Positions 15,294-24,464 are shown, counted from the stretch's first letter. The stretch is 64,000 bases of DNA from Knoellia flava TL1 (GCF_000768675.1 NZ_AVPI01000021.1:1-64000), one strand, 5' to 3'. The notes: generated by a model not told the origin, from the letters alone. Program-made: numbers and translations.

Positions 15294-15836
15294 GTGAGCA
15301 CCGAGGACATCGAGGTCCGGCGCAGCCACCGACGCCGCCGCACGGTGAGCGCGCGCCGTGAGGGCGACCGTGTCGTCGTCCTCATCCCGGCGTCGATGTC
15401 GCGCGCCGAGGAGCGCGTGTGGGTGGCCCGCATGGTCGAGCGCCTCGAGGCAGGGGAGCGGCGCCGCCGTCCGAGCGACCTCGACCTCATGGCCCGCGCC
15501 ACCGAGCTGTCCGAGCGCTACCTCGGGGGACATGCGCGTCCGCGAAGCATCCGGTGGGTCAGCAACCAGCGCTCGCGATGGGGCAGCTGCACACCGTCCG
15601 ACGGCTCGATCCGGCTCTCCGACCGGCTCCAGGGCATGCCCGGCTACGTCGTCGACTACGTCATCCTCCACGAGCTTGCGCACCTGCTCGTCGCGGGTCA
15701 CAACCGCGACTTCTGGACGCTGTTGCGCTCCTACCCCAGGCTCGAGCGTGCCCGCGGCTTCCTCGACGGGGTCGCCCTCGCCAAGGGGATCGACGTCTCC
15801 GACGAGGACGACGACGTCGAGGGCGCCACCGCCTGA
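15294..15836 (+). CDS. YgjP/M48-like zinc metallopeptidase (DUF45)
   Basis: 180 aa. The metal site is HELAHLLVAGHNRDFW (HExxH plus a third His), preceded by WGSCTPSDGSIRL, the DUF45/YgjP signature. Its substrate is unknown. The GTG at 15294 has TACCGT seven bases upstream and no Shine-Dalgarno. The acidic C-terminus (DEDDDVEG) ends 23 bp from the convergent Nudix gene. Confidence 0.85.
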   Translation: MSTEDIEVRRSHRRRRTVSARREGDRVVVLIPASMSRAEERVWVARMVERLEAGERRRRPSDLDLMARATELSERYLGGHARPRSIRWVSNQRSRWGSCTPSDGSIRLSDRLQGMPGYVVDYVILHELAHLLVAGHNRDFWTLLRSYPRLERARGFLDGVALAKGIDVSDEDDDVEGATA

Positions 15837-15858
15837 CCGCCGCGGCCCAGGACCCTGC

Positions 15859-16469
15859 TCAGAGGCCGAGTGTGCGCCGCGTCGCGGCGACGAGGGTGGA
15901 GATCTCGGCCCTCGACCCTGCGGGAGCCCGTCGGTCGGCCACCAGGCCACGTCGAGCGACTCGGCGCTCGTCACCGGGACGGCCTCCCGGTCGACGACGG
16001 CGGCGAAGCGCACGTCGAGGTGCGACCGGCACCAGTCGAAGTTCCCGCTCAGCTCGTGGTGGTCGAGCTGCACGACGACGGGGTGCGGCGTCACGTCCGC
16101 GATCCCCGACTCCTCGCGCCCCTCGCGGGTCGCGGCGGCGAGCAGGGTGGCGTCCGTCGACTCGAGGTGCCCACCGAACTGGAACCACTCGCGTGCCCTC
16201 CGGTGGTGCGTGAGCAGCACGTGGCCGGCGTCCGGCGTGATGACGAGGCAGCTCGCGGTGAGGTGGTCCCGCACCCCCGCCTTGGCGACCGTGGCCGGCC
16301 CGTCCTCGAGATGCGCGAGGTATGCCGTCCGCAAGGCTTCCTGCCCCGCGTCCGGGGGAGTCCACGCAGCGAGCACCCGGACGACGTCGGCGTGGAGGTG
16401 GGCGAAGTCCCGCACCACATCGGTGTCCTGCGAGGCCTGCTCCTGCTCGGTCGGTGAGCCGCCCGTCAT
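15859..16469 (-). pseudogene. Nudix hydrolase, interrupted by a single-base frameshift
   Basis: Starts at ATG 16469, overlapping the upstream DUF2342 stop (ATGA). It codes a Nudix protein: FGGHLESTDATLLAAATREGREESGI is the Nudix box. Near 15920-15924 the frame is lost. In the starting frame WWPTDGLP is followed by Gln-Gly-Arg and runs on into the next gene, whereas a -1 shift restores the expected end GSRAEISTLVAATRRTLGL and a stop at 15859. One missing G (C on the plus strand) in the CTGCGGG run would explain this. It is either a real recent mutation or a sequencing error. Confidence 0.7.
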
Positions 16470-17923
16470 GAGGTGAGGGGCCCGCCGGGCTCACCCTTGC
16501 CGGGCTCGCCGTTGCCGGGCTCACCCGACCCGGTGTCGCCGCGCAGGAGTGCGTCGAGCTCGGCGTCGAAGTCGTCGCCGGCACCGGACGCCTTCTGCCG
16601 CTCGACGTAGCCCAGCGGGTCGTCGAGGTCGGCCGCGTCGGGGGCGACGTCGGGGTGGGCCCACGCCGCGTCACGCGCCTCGGCCCCGCCGGAGGCCTCG
16701 AGCGCCGCGAAGAGGTTGGCGGCGTCGCGCAGCCGGCGCGGTCGCAGCTCGAGCCCGACGAGGGCCGCGAAGGTCTTCTCGGCAGGGCCGCCGCTGGCAC
16801 GCCGACGACGGATCGCCTCACCGAGCGCCTCGGCCTGGGGGAGGTGGGGGGAAACCGCCGCAGCGGTGACGACGTCGACCCAGCCCTCGATGAGGGCGAG
16901 GAGGGTCTCGAGGCGGGCAAGCGCCGCCTTCTGCGCCGGGGACTGCTGCGGGGCGAAGAGACGGCCGGCGAGTGCCTGCTGCATCGCCTCGGCGTCCGTC
17001 GGGTCGATGGAGCGCAGGCCCTCCTCGATGGCGTCGGTGTCGATCGTCGTGTCGCGGGCGTAGTCGCGCACGGCCGCGAGGACCTGCGGGCCGAGCCACG
17101 GCACGGCATGGAAGAGCCGGGTGCGGGCGGTCTCGCGCACGGCGAGGTGGAGGCGGGCCTGCGGCTCGTCGATCCCGAGTCCCTCCGCGAACGCGGCCAC
17201 GGCCTGCGGCATGAGGACGACGTCGGGGGCGGGCACGAGGGGCAGCGAGACCTCGCCACCGGTGAGGACCTCGCCGGCGAGGGCGCCGACGGCCTGACCG
17301 AGCTGGACCGAGAACATCGAGCCCTGCATCCGCCGGAGCATCGGCGCCATCTGGCCCATCATCGCGGCCGGGTTGGTGCCCGGCGGGACGAGGCCCTCGG
17401 GCAGCCCGCCCTCGCCGAGGTTCCCGAGCTGCTTGGTGAGAGCGGCGCCCATGGCGTCACCCACACCCACCGCGATGGGGTCGACGAGCTCGCGCCAGAC
17501 CGGCATCGTCGCCTCGACCCACTCGGCGCGGCTCCAGGCGCGACCGACGAGACCGGAGTGGTCGAGGTCGGTGACGCTGTCGAGCCAGAGGTTGGCGACG
17601 TCGACGGCCTGACGGGCATCACTAGCCACCTCGCGCGTCACCGACGGGTCGCCCTCGGCCGCGATCGTCCTGCGCGCGATGTCGGTCGCCACGGTGGCGT
17701 CGACCGAGCCGCTCTCGTCGGCTCCGGCGAACATCGCCTGCACCTGGCCGGCGACCATCTGCAGCATCTGCGGGTCGACGTCGGCGAGCCCCATGGACCG
17801 CATCATCTCGACCATCTGGGGGTCGAGGTCGCCCCCGCCGGTGAGGCCGCGGAGGACCTGCTCCAGCTCCGGCGGGAGGCCCGTGCCCTCGGGGTCGTCG
17901 GGGCGGTCGTGCGATTCGGTCAA
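16466..17923 (-). CDS. DUF2342 / zincin-2 family protein
   Basis: About 485 aa, matching the Rv3195 family ('zinc-dependent metalloprotease', PF10103). The alpha-helical core is rich in QVQAMFAG, GQAVGALAGEVL and PHLPQAEALGEAIRRRR. At the expected zincin position the sequence reads HLAVRETARTRLFHAVPWL, i.e. R-E-T-A-R rather than HExxH, so the metal ligands appear lost. The start is probably the TTG at 17923 behind AGGAG. The C-terminus is a glycine/proline-rich tail with GEPGxGEPGKGEPGG repeats. Confidence 0.8.
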   Translation of the reverse strand: MTESHDRPDDPEGTGLPPELEQVLRGLTGGGDLDPQMVEMMRSMGLADVDPQMLQMVAGQVQAMFAGADESGSVDATVATDIARRTIAAEGDPSVTREVASDARQAVDVANLWLDSVTDLDHSGLVGRAWSRAEWVEATMPVWRELVDPIAVGVGDAMGAALTKQLGNLGEGGLPEGLVPPGTNPAAMMGQMAPMLRRMQGSMFSVQLGQAVGALAGEVLTGGEVSLPLVPAPDVVLMPQAVAAFAEGLGIDEPQARLHLAVRETARTRLFHAVPWLGPQVLAAVRDYARDTTIDTDAIEEGLRSIDPTDAEAMQQALAGRLFAPQQSPAQKAALARLETLLALIEGWVDVVTAAAVSPHLPQAEALGEAIRRRRASGGPAEKTFAALVGLELRPRRLRDAANLFAALEASGGAEARDAAWAHPDVAPDAADLDDPLGYVERQKASGAGDDFDAELDALLRGDTGSGEPGNGEPGKGEPGGPLTS

Positions 17924-18011
17924 GGCGGGGCTCCTGGGGCGGCAGTGAGAGGATGTGGTCTCATCAGTACCCAACCACGGATGGCCCGGGGATAGTTCCG
18001 AGGAGGAGCGC

Positions 18012-18467
18012 GTGCAGCACGAGGTCAGGAGCGACAGCACCGCAGTCGGCGTCGTCGCCCTCGCCGAGATCCGCGAGTCCGCGCTGTCGCTGGACGAGGT
18101 CGTCGAGAGCGTGCGCCACCCCTCCTGCGGTGGCATCACCGTCTTCCTCGGCGTCGTACGCGACCACGACCGCGGGCAGGAGGTCTCGGCGCTCGACTAC
18201 TCCGTCCACCCGAGCGCCGAGGAGCGTCTCCGCGAGGTGACCGAGACCGTCGCGGCGCGCTCCGGCGCGGTGCGGCTGGCTGCCCTGCACCGCAGCGGCC
18301 ACCTCGACATCGGCGACGTCGCCGTCGTCGTCGCCGCGTCCGCGGCCCACCGCGACGCGGCCTTCGGCGCCTGTCGCGATCTCATCGACACCCTCAAGGC
18401 CGAGGTGCCGATCTGGAAGCACCAGCACCTCGGCGACGGAGGCACCGAGTGGGTCGGCCTTCCGTGA
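18012..18467 (+). CDS. moaE: Molybdopterin synthase catalytic subunit MoaE
   Basis: 151 aa. MoaE converts precursor Z (cPMP) to molybdopterin with MoaD. GGITVFLGVVRDHDRGQ and the C-terminal VPIWKHQ (catalytic Lys region) are diagnostic. The GTG at 18012 follows GAGGAGGAG. No other molybdenum-cofactor gene is in the window, so its partner MoaD must be elsewhere. The stop overlaps the PDZ protease start (GTGA). Confidence 0.9.
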   Translation: MQHEVRSDSTAVGVVALAEIRESALSLDEVVESVRHPSCGGITVFLGVVRDHDRGQEVSALDYSVHPSAEERLREVTETVAARSGAVRLAALHRSGHLDIGDVAVVVAASAAHRDAAFGACRDLIDTLKAEVPIWKHQHLGDGGTEWVGLP

Positions 18468-19594
18468 GCGGTGACGATGTCGCCGCGCCAACGCGCGGCG
18501 ACGACCAGTACGCGCCGCACGAGCTCGGCGCGGCCACCTCGTCGAACCCGTATGCCGTGAGCCGCCGCAGCTCGGGGATGCTCACCACGCTCTTCCTCGC
18601 CATCGTCGTGGGAGCGGCCCTGTCGTGGATCCCGCTTCCCTACGTCGTCTTCAAGCCCGGCCCGATCGTGAACACCCTCGGGCAGATGGACGGCAAGCCG
18701 ATCATCGAGATCAAGGGCGCCACGGCATACCCCGCGAAGGGCCAACTCGACTTCACGACCGTGCGCGTGAACGGGGGGCCGGGGGTGCGCGTCAACGTCT
18801 TCGACGTGCTCAAGGCCGCGGTCCTCGAGGACCAGGAGGTCTACGACCGCAAGGAGATCTATCCCGAGGAGTCGACGGCCGAGCAGGTGCAGCAGGAGAG
18901 CGCCGCCGAGATGGTGGACTCCCAGGAGGTCGCCGCCGCGATCGCCTTGCGCGAGACCGGACGCGTCGTGCCCGAGCGGGTCGTGGTCTCCGAGGTGCCC
19001 GACGGTTCGCCGGCCAAGGGCGTGCTCGAGCCGGGTGACGAGATCGTCTCCGTGGCCGGGACTCCGACGCCGGACGCGGCCGCGGTCCAGGCGGCGGTGC
19101 GGGCACAGAAGGCCGGGACCTCCCTGTCCGTCGTCGTGAGGCGCAAGGACGAGCAGAAGACCGTCTCGGTGACGACCCGTGACGTGCAGGGCAGGACGGT
19201 CGTCGGTGTCCTCCTGGGCCGTGACTACGAGCTCCCGGTCGACGTCACCATCACGGCGGGTGATGTCGGCGGACCCTCGGCGGGGACGATGTTCACCCTG
19301 GCGGCCTACGACCTGCTCACCCCGGGCGACCTCACGGGAGGCAAGCGCATCGCCGGGACGGGCACGATGGAGGCCGACGAGTCGGTCGGCCCGATCGGTG
19401 GCATCCGGCAGAAGCTCCACGGCGCGCGGGACGGGGGTGCGGACTACTTCCTCGCGCCCGCCGACAACTGCGACGAGGTGGTGGGACACGTCCCCGACGG
19501 GCTTGAGGTCGTCAGGATCGGGTCGTTCAAGGATGCGCTTGGCGCCGTCAAGGCCATCGCGGCAGGCAAGGTCGACACGCTCCCGCGCTGCTGA
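18464..19594 (+). CDS. Membrane-anchored Lon-like PDZ protease (YlbL family)
   Basis: 376 aa. One N-terminal transmembrane segment (MLTTLFLAIVVGAALSWI), a central PDZ domain (VSEVPDGSPAKGVLEPGDEIVSV) and a C-terminal Lon-type serine protease with the dyad in GGPSAGTMF (Ser) and ESVGPIGGIRQKL (Lys). It matches Rv3194c in order and architecture. The active site faces the extracytoplasmic side if the N-terminus is cytoplasmic. Substrates are unknown. Confidence 0.9.
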   Translation: MSGDDVAAPTRGDDQYAPHELGAATSSNPYAVSRRSSGMLTTLFLAIVVGAALSWIPLPYVVFKPGPIVNTLGQMDGKPIIEIKGATAYPAKGQLDFTTVRVNGGPGVRVNVFDVLKAAVLEDQEVYDRKEIYPEESTAEQVQQESAAEMVDSQEVAAAIALRETGRVVPERVVVSEVPDGSPAKGVLEPGDEIVSVAGTPTPDAAAVQAAVRAQKAGTSLSVVVRRKDEQKTVSVTTRDVQGRTVVGVLLGRDYELPVDVTITAGDVGGPSAGTMFTLAAYDLLTPGDLTGGKRIAGTGTMEADESVGPIGGIRQKLHGARDGGADYFLAPADNCDEVVGHVPDGLEVVRIGSFKDALGAVKAIAAGKVDTLPRC

Positions 19595-19609
19595 ACCGGG
19601 GCAGCGGCG

Positions 19610-20146
19610 TCAGTCGGTGAAGGTCGAGCGCAGCGCCGCCACGAGTCCGGGCGCGATGTCGCTGCCGGTCGCGACCCGGTCGTCGCTGTCGTGCTCGCGC
19701 TGGCGCAGGAGGCAGATGCTGCGTCCGTCGCGAGTCACTGCGGCGAGCAGCCGCACGTCGCGACGGTCGGGGTGGGCGGCCAGTGCGGACACGGCGGCGT
19801 CGCGGTCCTTGGGCAGGTCCCGCTCGGCCTCCGGCGGGACGACGAGCCGCTCGACGACGATGGCGCAGCCGAGGACCGTGTCGGGCCAGGCGATCCGGCC
19901 GAGCAGGTTCTCGATCGACTCGGACTCGGGCAGGTCCTCCTGCTCGATGGCCGTGAGCGCCCCGTCTATCTGGTCCGAGACGGACAGACCCGCCGCGAGC
20001 TGCGGCTCGCGAGCGACGAGGTCGGCCGTCGACACGAGCGCGAAGAGCCGCGGCGGCTGGTCCCAGCCACCTGACGCGACGTGCCGCTCGGTGTCGAGCG
20101 CGGCCAGGGAGAGCGGGTCGGTCACGGGCTGCGAGGGGCGGGTCAC
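19610..20146 (-). CDS. PPA1309-family protein
   Basis: 178 aa from GTG 20146 (an alternative GTG at 20164 adds six residues). It is recognised by WDQPPRLFALV, LGRIAWPDTVLGCAIVVER and VRLLAAVTRDGRSICLLR, a conserved actinobacterial family of unknown function that regularly sits beside the UPF0182 gene. CACGAT lies six bases before GTG 20146, compatible with a leaderless start. It is convergent with the PDZ protease and divergent from UPF0182. Confidence 0.75.
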   Translation of the reverse strand: MTRPSQPVTDPLSLAALDTERHVASGGWDQPPRLFALVSTADLVAREPQLAAGLSVSDQIDGALTAIEQEDLPESESIENLLGRIAWPDTVLGCAIVVERLVVPPEAERDLPKDRDAAVSALAAHPDRRDVRLLAAVTRDGRSICLLRQREHDSDDRVATGSDIAPGLVAALRSTFTD

Positions 20147-20239
20147 GGACCCATCGTGCCGCACTCAGACTCGGGAGATAGGTTGGCCCCTCAGCCCGGG
20201 TGCGCCCGGGGCGGTTTCCCGAGCTGGAGTCAACGAGCA

Positions 20240-23200
20240 GTGAGCCGGCCAGAGTGGTTCGACGGCATCGACCCCGACGATGCAGACAAGCAGGCGGGCG
20301 GGTCGGGTCCGCGTGAGCCCGGGGGTCCGGCTCGCGGCGCCGGTCCCGGTGGAGGAGCCGGGGGACGCATCCGCCGGCCCGGCGGTCCCGGCGCCGGTGG
20401 TTCCGGGTTGCCGCCAAGGAGAGGGCCGCTCGGCACCACCCTGTTCATCCTCGGCGGTCTCGCGATCCTCGCCCTCATGGCGGCGGGCGTCCTCACCGAC
20501 GTGTGGTGGTACGACGCGGTCGGCTTCCGCGACGTCTTCGTGACCCAGCTGGGCACGCGCGTCCTGCTCTTCGTCGCGGCGTTCGTCCTCACCGCTGGTG
20601 CCGTCGGCTCGAGCCTCGTCGTCGCCTACCGCTCGCGCCCGCGCCGCATCCTGCCCTCCCCGTCGGCCCAGGTCCTCGACCAGTACCGCCAGGTCCTCGA
20701 CCCACTGCGCAGGCTCGCGACGATCGTCGTCCCGTCGGTGCTCGGGCTCCTCGCCGGTGCCGCCGCGATGGGCGCCTGGCGCACCTTCCTGCTGTGGCGC
20801 AACAGCGTGCCGTTCGGCACCAAGGACCCGCAGTTCGGGCTCGACGTGGGCTTCTTCGTCTTCACGCTGCCGTGGCTCCGGTTCCTCGTCAGCTTCTTCA
20901 CCGTGGTGCTCCTGCTCGCTCTGCTCGCGGCGGCCTTCACCCACTACGTCTACGGCGGGCTCCAGCTGCCCGGCCGGGGTGAGACGACCCGCGCGGCGTT
21001 CATCCAGATCGCCACCCTCGCCTCGTTGCTCGCCCTCGTGCGCGCCGCCGCCTACTGGCTCGACCGCTACAGCCTCACGACCCACGAGTCACGGCTCATC
21101 ACCGGCATCACCTACACCGACGCCAACGCGGTCCTCCCGATCAAGGCGATCCTCGCCGTCGCCACCGTCATGTGTGCCGGTTTCTTCATCGCCTCGATCT
21201 GGACCCGCAGCTGGCGCCTGCCCCTCATCGGCGTCGGGCTGCTCACCGTGCTCTCCGTCGTGGCGGGCGGGCTCTACCCCGCGGCGGTGCAGTCGCTCAA
21301 GGTCCGCCCGTCGGAGAAGTCCCTCGAGGCCCAGTACATCCAACGCAACATCGACGCGACCCGGGTCGCCTTCGGCATCGACGGCATCGAGAAGACGCCC
21401 TACTCCGCGACGACCGACGCCGAGCCGGGGCAGCTGCGCGAGGACGCCGAGACGATCCCCGGCATCCGCCTCGTCGACCCCAACGTCGTCTCGCCGACCT
21501 TCCGCCAGTTCGAGGGCCTGCGCCAGTACTACGCCTTCCCCGACATCCTCGACGTCGACCGCTACTCGATCGACGGCAAGAAGAGCGACTCCGTCGTGGC
21601 CGTGCGCGAGCTCAACCTCGCCGGCGTTCCCGAGGGTCAGCGCAACTGGCTCAACGACCACACCGTCTACACCCACGGCTTCGGCTTCATCGGCGCCTAC
21701 GGCAACAGGCGCACGAGCGAGGGCGACCCGCAGTTCTTCTCCAGCGGCTTCTCGACCAAGGGTCCGATGGGCGTCGACTACGAGCCGCGCATCTACTTCG
21801 GCGAGGAGTCGCCCCGCTACTCCATCGTCGGCGCGCCGGAGGGCGCCACCCCGCGCGAGTTCGACTACCCGGACGACCGCGGCGCGGGCGGCCAGGCCAA
21901 CAACACCTACGAGGGCAGCGGCGGCGTCGCGATCGGCTCCTTCTTCCGCAAGGTCGCGTATGCCGTGAAGTACCGCGAGCCCAAGTTCCTCCTGTCCGAC
22001 GCGGTCAACGAGGAGTCGCGCCTGCTCGACCACCGCGGTCCCCGTGAGCGCGTCGAGCGCGTCGCGCCGTGGCTCACCGTCGACGGCAACGCCTACCCCG
22101 CGGTCGTCGACGGCCGGGTCAAGTGGATCGTCGACGGCTACACGACGACCGCGCGCTACCCCAACAGCCGGCTCACGGACCTCTCAGAGGCGACGTCCGA
22201 CTCGGTGAGCGAGCGCTCCTCGAGCGTCGTCGTCGCCGGCTCGGAGCAGGTCAACTACATCCGCAACTCGGTCAAGGCCACCGTCGACGCCTACGACGGC
22301 CAGGTCAAGCTCTACGGCTGGGACACGAAGGACCCGATCCTCAAGGCCTGGAGCAAGGCGTTCCCCGACGCGGTGTCCCCGATGTCGGAGATGTCGGCCC
22401 AGCTCATGAGCCACGTGCGCTACCCGCAGGACCTCTTCAAGGTCCAGCGTCAGCTGCTGGCGAGCTACCACGTCGCCGACGCCAACTCGTTCTACGGCGG
22501 TGGCGACTTCTGGCAGGTCCCGAAGGACCCGACGCACGCGACCCAGGACCAGCCGGTCTACTACCAGTCGCTCGCGATGCCGGACCAGACCGCGCCCGCG
22601 TTCTCGCTGACGACGACGTTCATCCCCAGGGGTAGCGGTCGCGAGATCCTGCGCGGCTTCCTCGCCGTCGACTCCGACGCAGGATCGACTGCGGGCAAGC
22701 CGGCCGAGGGCTACGGGTCGATGCGGCTCCTCGAGCTGCCACGCAACTCCGCGGTCGACGGCCCGGGCCAGGTCCAGAACCAGATCGAGGTGTCGACCGC
22801 CCGGTCGCAGAGCCCGAGCGAACCGCTCAACCTCAGCCAGTTCATCGCCCAGAACAGGCAGTCGGGCAAGCAGCTGACCTACGGCAACCTGCTCACCCTG
22901 CCCGTCGGCGAGGGCCTGCTCTACGTCCAGCCGATGTATGTCCAGGCGTCGCGCGAGGGCGGGTCGTTCCCGCAGAACAAGGCGACTGTCGCGGTCTTCG
23001 GCAAGCGCATCGCCTGGGGCGAGACGCTCGACCAGGCCCTCGACGGGCTCTTCGGAGGCAACTCCGGGGCGAGCGCCGGCGACAGCGGCTCGGACTCGGG
23101 TGGCACTCCGCCGTCCACCGGCGGTCAGCCGCCGACCCAGACGCCGAGCACCCAGCTCGCCGCGATCATCCGTGAGATCGAGGCGGCCAACGCCGCCGGA

Positions 23201-23359
23201 CAGGCAGCGCTCAAGAAGGGTGACTTCGCGGCATACGGGGTGGCCCAGAAGGACCTCCAGGACGCCATCGCCCGTGCGGCCGCGATCAGCCCGCAGCTGG
23301 CGACCCCGGCCCCCAGCGGCTCGGCCAGCCCGACGCCGACCCCGACCCCGTCGCCCTGA
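20240..23359 (+). CDS. UPF0182 multi-pass membrane protein
   Basis: 1039 aa. The N-terminus has a Gly/Pro-rich cytoplasmic stretch, then about seven transmembrane helices within residues 65-400, followed by a large extracytoplasmic domain beginning near SLKVRPSEKSLEAQYIQRNI. The C-terminal region has a Ser/Gly/Pro/Thr-rich linker and ends TPTPTPSP. It is homologous in size and order to Rv3193c; the function is not established. The GTG at 20240 is preceded by CTGGAG, and a TAGGTT box at 20179-20184 is a candidate -10. Confidence 0.9.
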   Translation: MSRPEWFDGIDPDDADKQAGGSGPREPGGPARGAGPGGGAGGRIRRPGGPGAGGSGLPPRRGPLGTTLFILGGLAILALMAAGVLTDVWWYDAVGFRDVFVTQLGTRVLLFVAAFVLTAGAVGSSLVVAYRSRPRRILPSPSAQVLDQYRQVLDPLRRLATIVVPSVLGLLAGAAAMGAWRTFLLWRNSVPFGTKDPQFGLDVGFFVFTLPWLRFLVSFFTVVLLLALLAAAFTHYVYGGLQLPGRGETTRAAFIQIATLASLLALVRAAAYWLDRYSLTTHESRLITGITYTDANAVLPIKAILAVATVMCAGFFIASIWTRSWRLPLIGVGLLTVLSVVAGGLYPAAVQSLKVRPSEKSLEAQYIQRNIDATRVAFGIDGIEKTPYSATTDAEPGQLREDAETIPGIRLVDPNVVSPTFRQFEGLRQYYAFPDILDVDRYSIDGKKSDSVVAVRELNLAGVPEGQRNWLNDHTVYTHGFGFIGAYGNRRTSEGDPQFFSSGFSTKGPMGVDYEPRIYFGEESPRYSIVGAPEGATPREFDYPDDRGAGGQANNTYEGSGGVAIGSFFRKVAYAVKYREPKFLLSDAVNEESRLLDHRGPRERVERVAPWLTVDGNAYPAVVDGRVKWIVDGYTTTARYPNSRLTDLSEATSDSVSERSSSVVVAGSEQVNYIRNSVKATVDAYDGQVKLYGWDTKDPILKAWSKAFPDAVSPMSEMSAQLMSHVRYPQDLFKVQRQLLASYHVADANSFYGGGDFWQVPKDPTHATQDQPVYYQSLAMPDQTAPAFSLTTTFIPRGSGREILRGFLAVDSDAGSTAGKPAEGYGSMRLLELPRNSAVDGPGQVQNQIEVSTARSQSPSEPLNLSQFIAQNRQSGKQLTYGNLLTLPVGEGLLYVQPMYVQASREGGSFPQNKATVAVFGKRIAWGETLDQALDGLFGGNSGASAGDSGSDSGGTPPSTGGQPPTQTPSTQLAAIIREIEAANAAGQAALKKGDFAAYGVAQKDLQDAIARAAAISPQLATPAPSGSASPTPTPTPSP

Positions 23360-23504
23360 CGGGGACGGCACCCCGGAACCAGCGACGTCGGAACCGCCGC
23401 GCTCACTCCCGGTGGGCACGGCGGTTCGTCGTGGTCGGGCAGCGGAGGGCGACGACGGCACGGACCGTCTCGGACGGGCGCGAGAAGGGTGTGGCCACCC
23501 CGAT

Positions 23505-23533
23505 TTGGTCCCGCGGTCGTGGTCACGTAACCT
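23505..23533 (+). promoter_or_regulatory. Promoter of tRNA-fMet
   Basis: TTGGTC (23505-23510), a 17-bp spacer and TAACCT (23528-23533) resemble a vegetative promoter and would start transcription about 28 bp before the tRNA. Upstream, GAACCGCCG...CGGCGGTTC (near 23391-23428) is a likely terminator of the UPF0182 gene. Confidence 0.6.
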
Positions 23534-23567
23534 AGGGGTACCGAGCGACCGCAAGGTCCTCACTCGA

Positions 23568-23644
23568 CGCGGGGTGGAGCAGCTCGGTAGCTCGCCGGGC
23601 TCATAACCCGGAGGTCGCAGGTTCAAATCCTGCCCCCGCTACCA
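23568..23644 (+). tRNA. Initiator tRNA-fMet (CAT)
   Basis: 77 nt including the encoded CCA. Cloverleaf arms fit: acceptor with a C1:T72 mismatch, anticodon stem CCGGG/CCCGG around CTCATAA, T-arm GCAGG-TTCAAAT-CCTGC. The unpaired first acceptor position and the three G:C pairs of the anticodon stem are the marks of an initiator tRNA. Confidence 0.97.
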
Positions 23645-23649
23645 CGCAG

Positions 23650-23694
23650 AAACGCAGGAACCCCGGACCTCGAAGGTCCGGGGTTCCTGCGTTT
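23650..23694 (+). terminator. 21-bp perfect stem-loop after tRNA-fMet
   Basis: The left arm (23650-23670) and right arm (23674-23694) are perfect complements around a CGA loop; the right arm ends GCGTTT. It can end both the tRNA transcript and anything coming from the minus strand. Confidence 0.85.
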
Positions 23695-23729
23695 CCGGAG
23701 CTGGCGGAGCCGGGTCAGCGCTCCTTTTG

Positions 23730-24302
23730 TCAGACTCCGGCGCCGGGGCTCCCGGCGCCCCCCGTGCGCGGCGGCTCGTCGAGGATGATGGCGTCGTCGA
23801 CCCGCGTCTCGTCGTCGAGCGGGGTGTCGCGTCCGCCCGAACCGGACTTCTTGGCTGCCGCGGCGGCGGCGACCCCGGCAGCGGCTGCGGCCGCGGCGCC
23901 CGCGACCTTCGCCGTGCCCGAAATGCCCGCCTTGCCGCTGTCGCCCTGAGACGTGGCGCTCTCGACGCCCGGTGTGCCGGCGGTGGTGCCCTCGACCTCG
24001 CCGCGCCAGGCTCCCGTCTCGGTCATGCGATTCTCGATGAAGGTCTTGAAGGACTCGACGTCCTTCTCCGCCTGGCGCTCGATGACGTTGGCAGCGTCAC
24101 CGGCCTTTTCCACGAGGCCCTCCGGCGCGTACTCGAGCTCCAGCGTGACCTGGGTCTGCCCCGCACCGACGGGGGAGAAGTAGACCGCCCCCGCGTTGGT
24201 TGCACCCTGGGTGGCCGCCCAGGCGATCTTCTGGTCCTGACGCTGTTCCAGGATGGTGGCGTCCCACTCGCGCCTGACGCCCGCGATCTCGGTGACCCGG
24301 TG
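23730..24302 (-). pseudogene. SRPBCC (polyketide cyclase-like) gene lacking its 5' end
   Basis: The frame encodes the second half of an SRPBCC protein: RVTEIAGVRREWDATILEQ, then KIAWAATQGATNAGAVYF, LELEYAPEGLVEK and FIENRMTETGAWRGEV. An Ala-rich tail (AAAAAAAGVAAAAAAKKSG) follows. Intact relatives carry about 60 further N-terminal residues. Here the region upstream of 24302 is open but unrelated, and contains no ATG, GTG or TTG before an in-frame stop. The first usable start (GTG 24113) would give only helix and tail. A 5' truncation is the simplest reading. Confidence 0.65.
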
Positions 24303-24331
24303 CCCCGGAACAACCCGCCCCGGCAGGCGGT

Positions 24332-24414
24332 TAGGATGAAGTGAGATGGGACGAGCCGAAGGGCTCGACCAGCGGTCGACAACGGCGGGTCGTCATGGAC
24401 GGCCCGCCGGTTTT
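24332..24414 (+). promoter_or_regulatory. ndh promoter and hairpin leader
   Basis: TAGGAT (24332-24337) is a likely -10, putting the transcript start near 24345. About 40 nt later CGGCGGGTCGTC (24383-24394) pairs with GACGGCCCGCCG (24398-24409, one G:T), followed by GTTTTG: an intrinsic-terminator-like hairpin inside the ~120-nt leader of ndh. An ATG at 24346, eight bases after the -10, opens a frame that runs into ndh; it could be a leader ORF. Confidence 0.5.
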
Positions 24415-24464
24415 GTCAGTGGTGGGCCGGGTAGGTCACCCGACCACTTTCGAGGAGGCACAGT

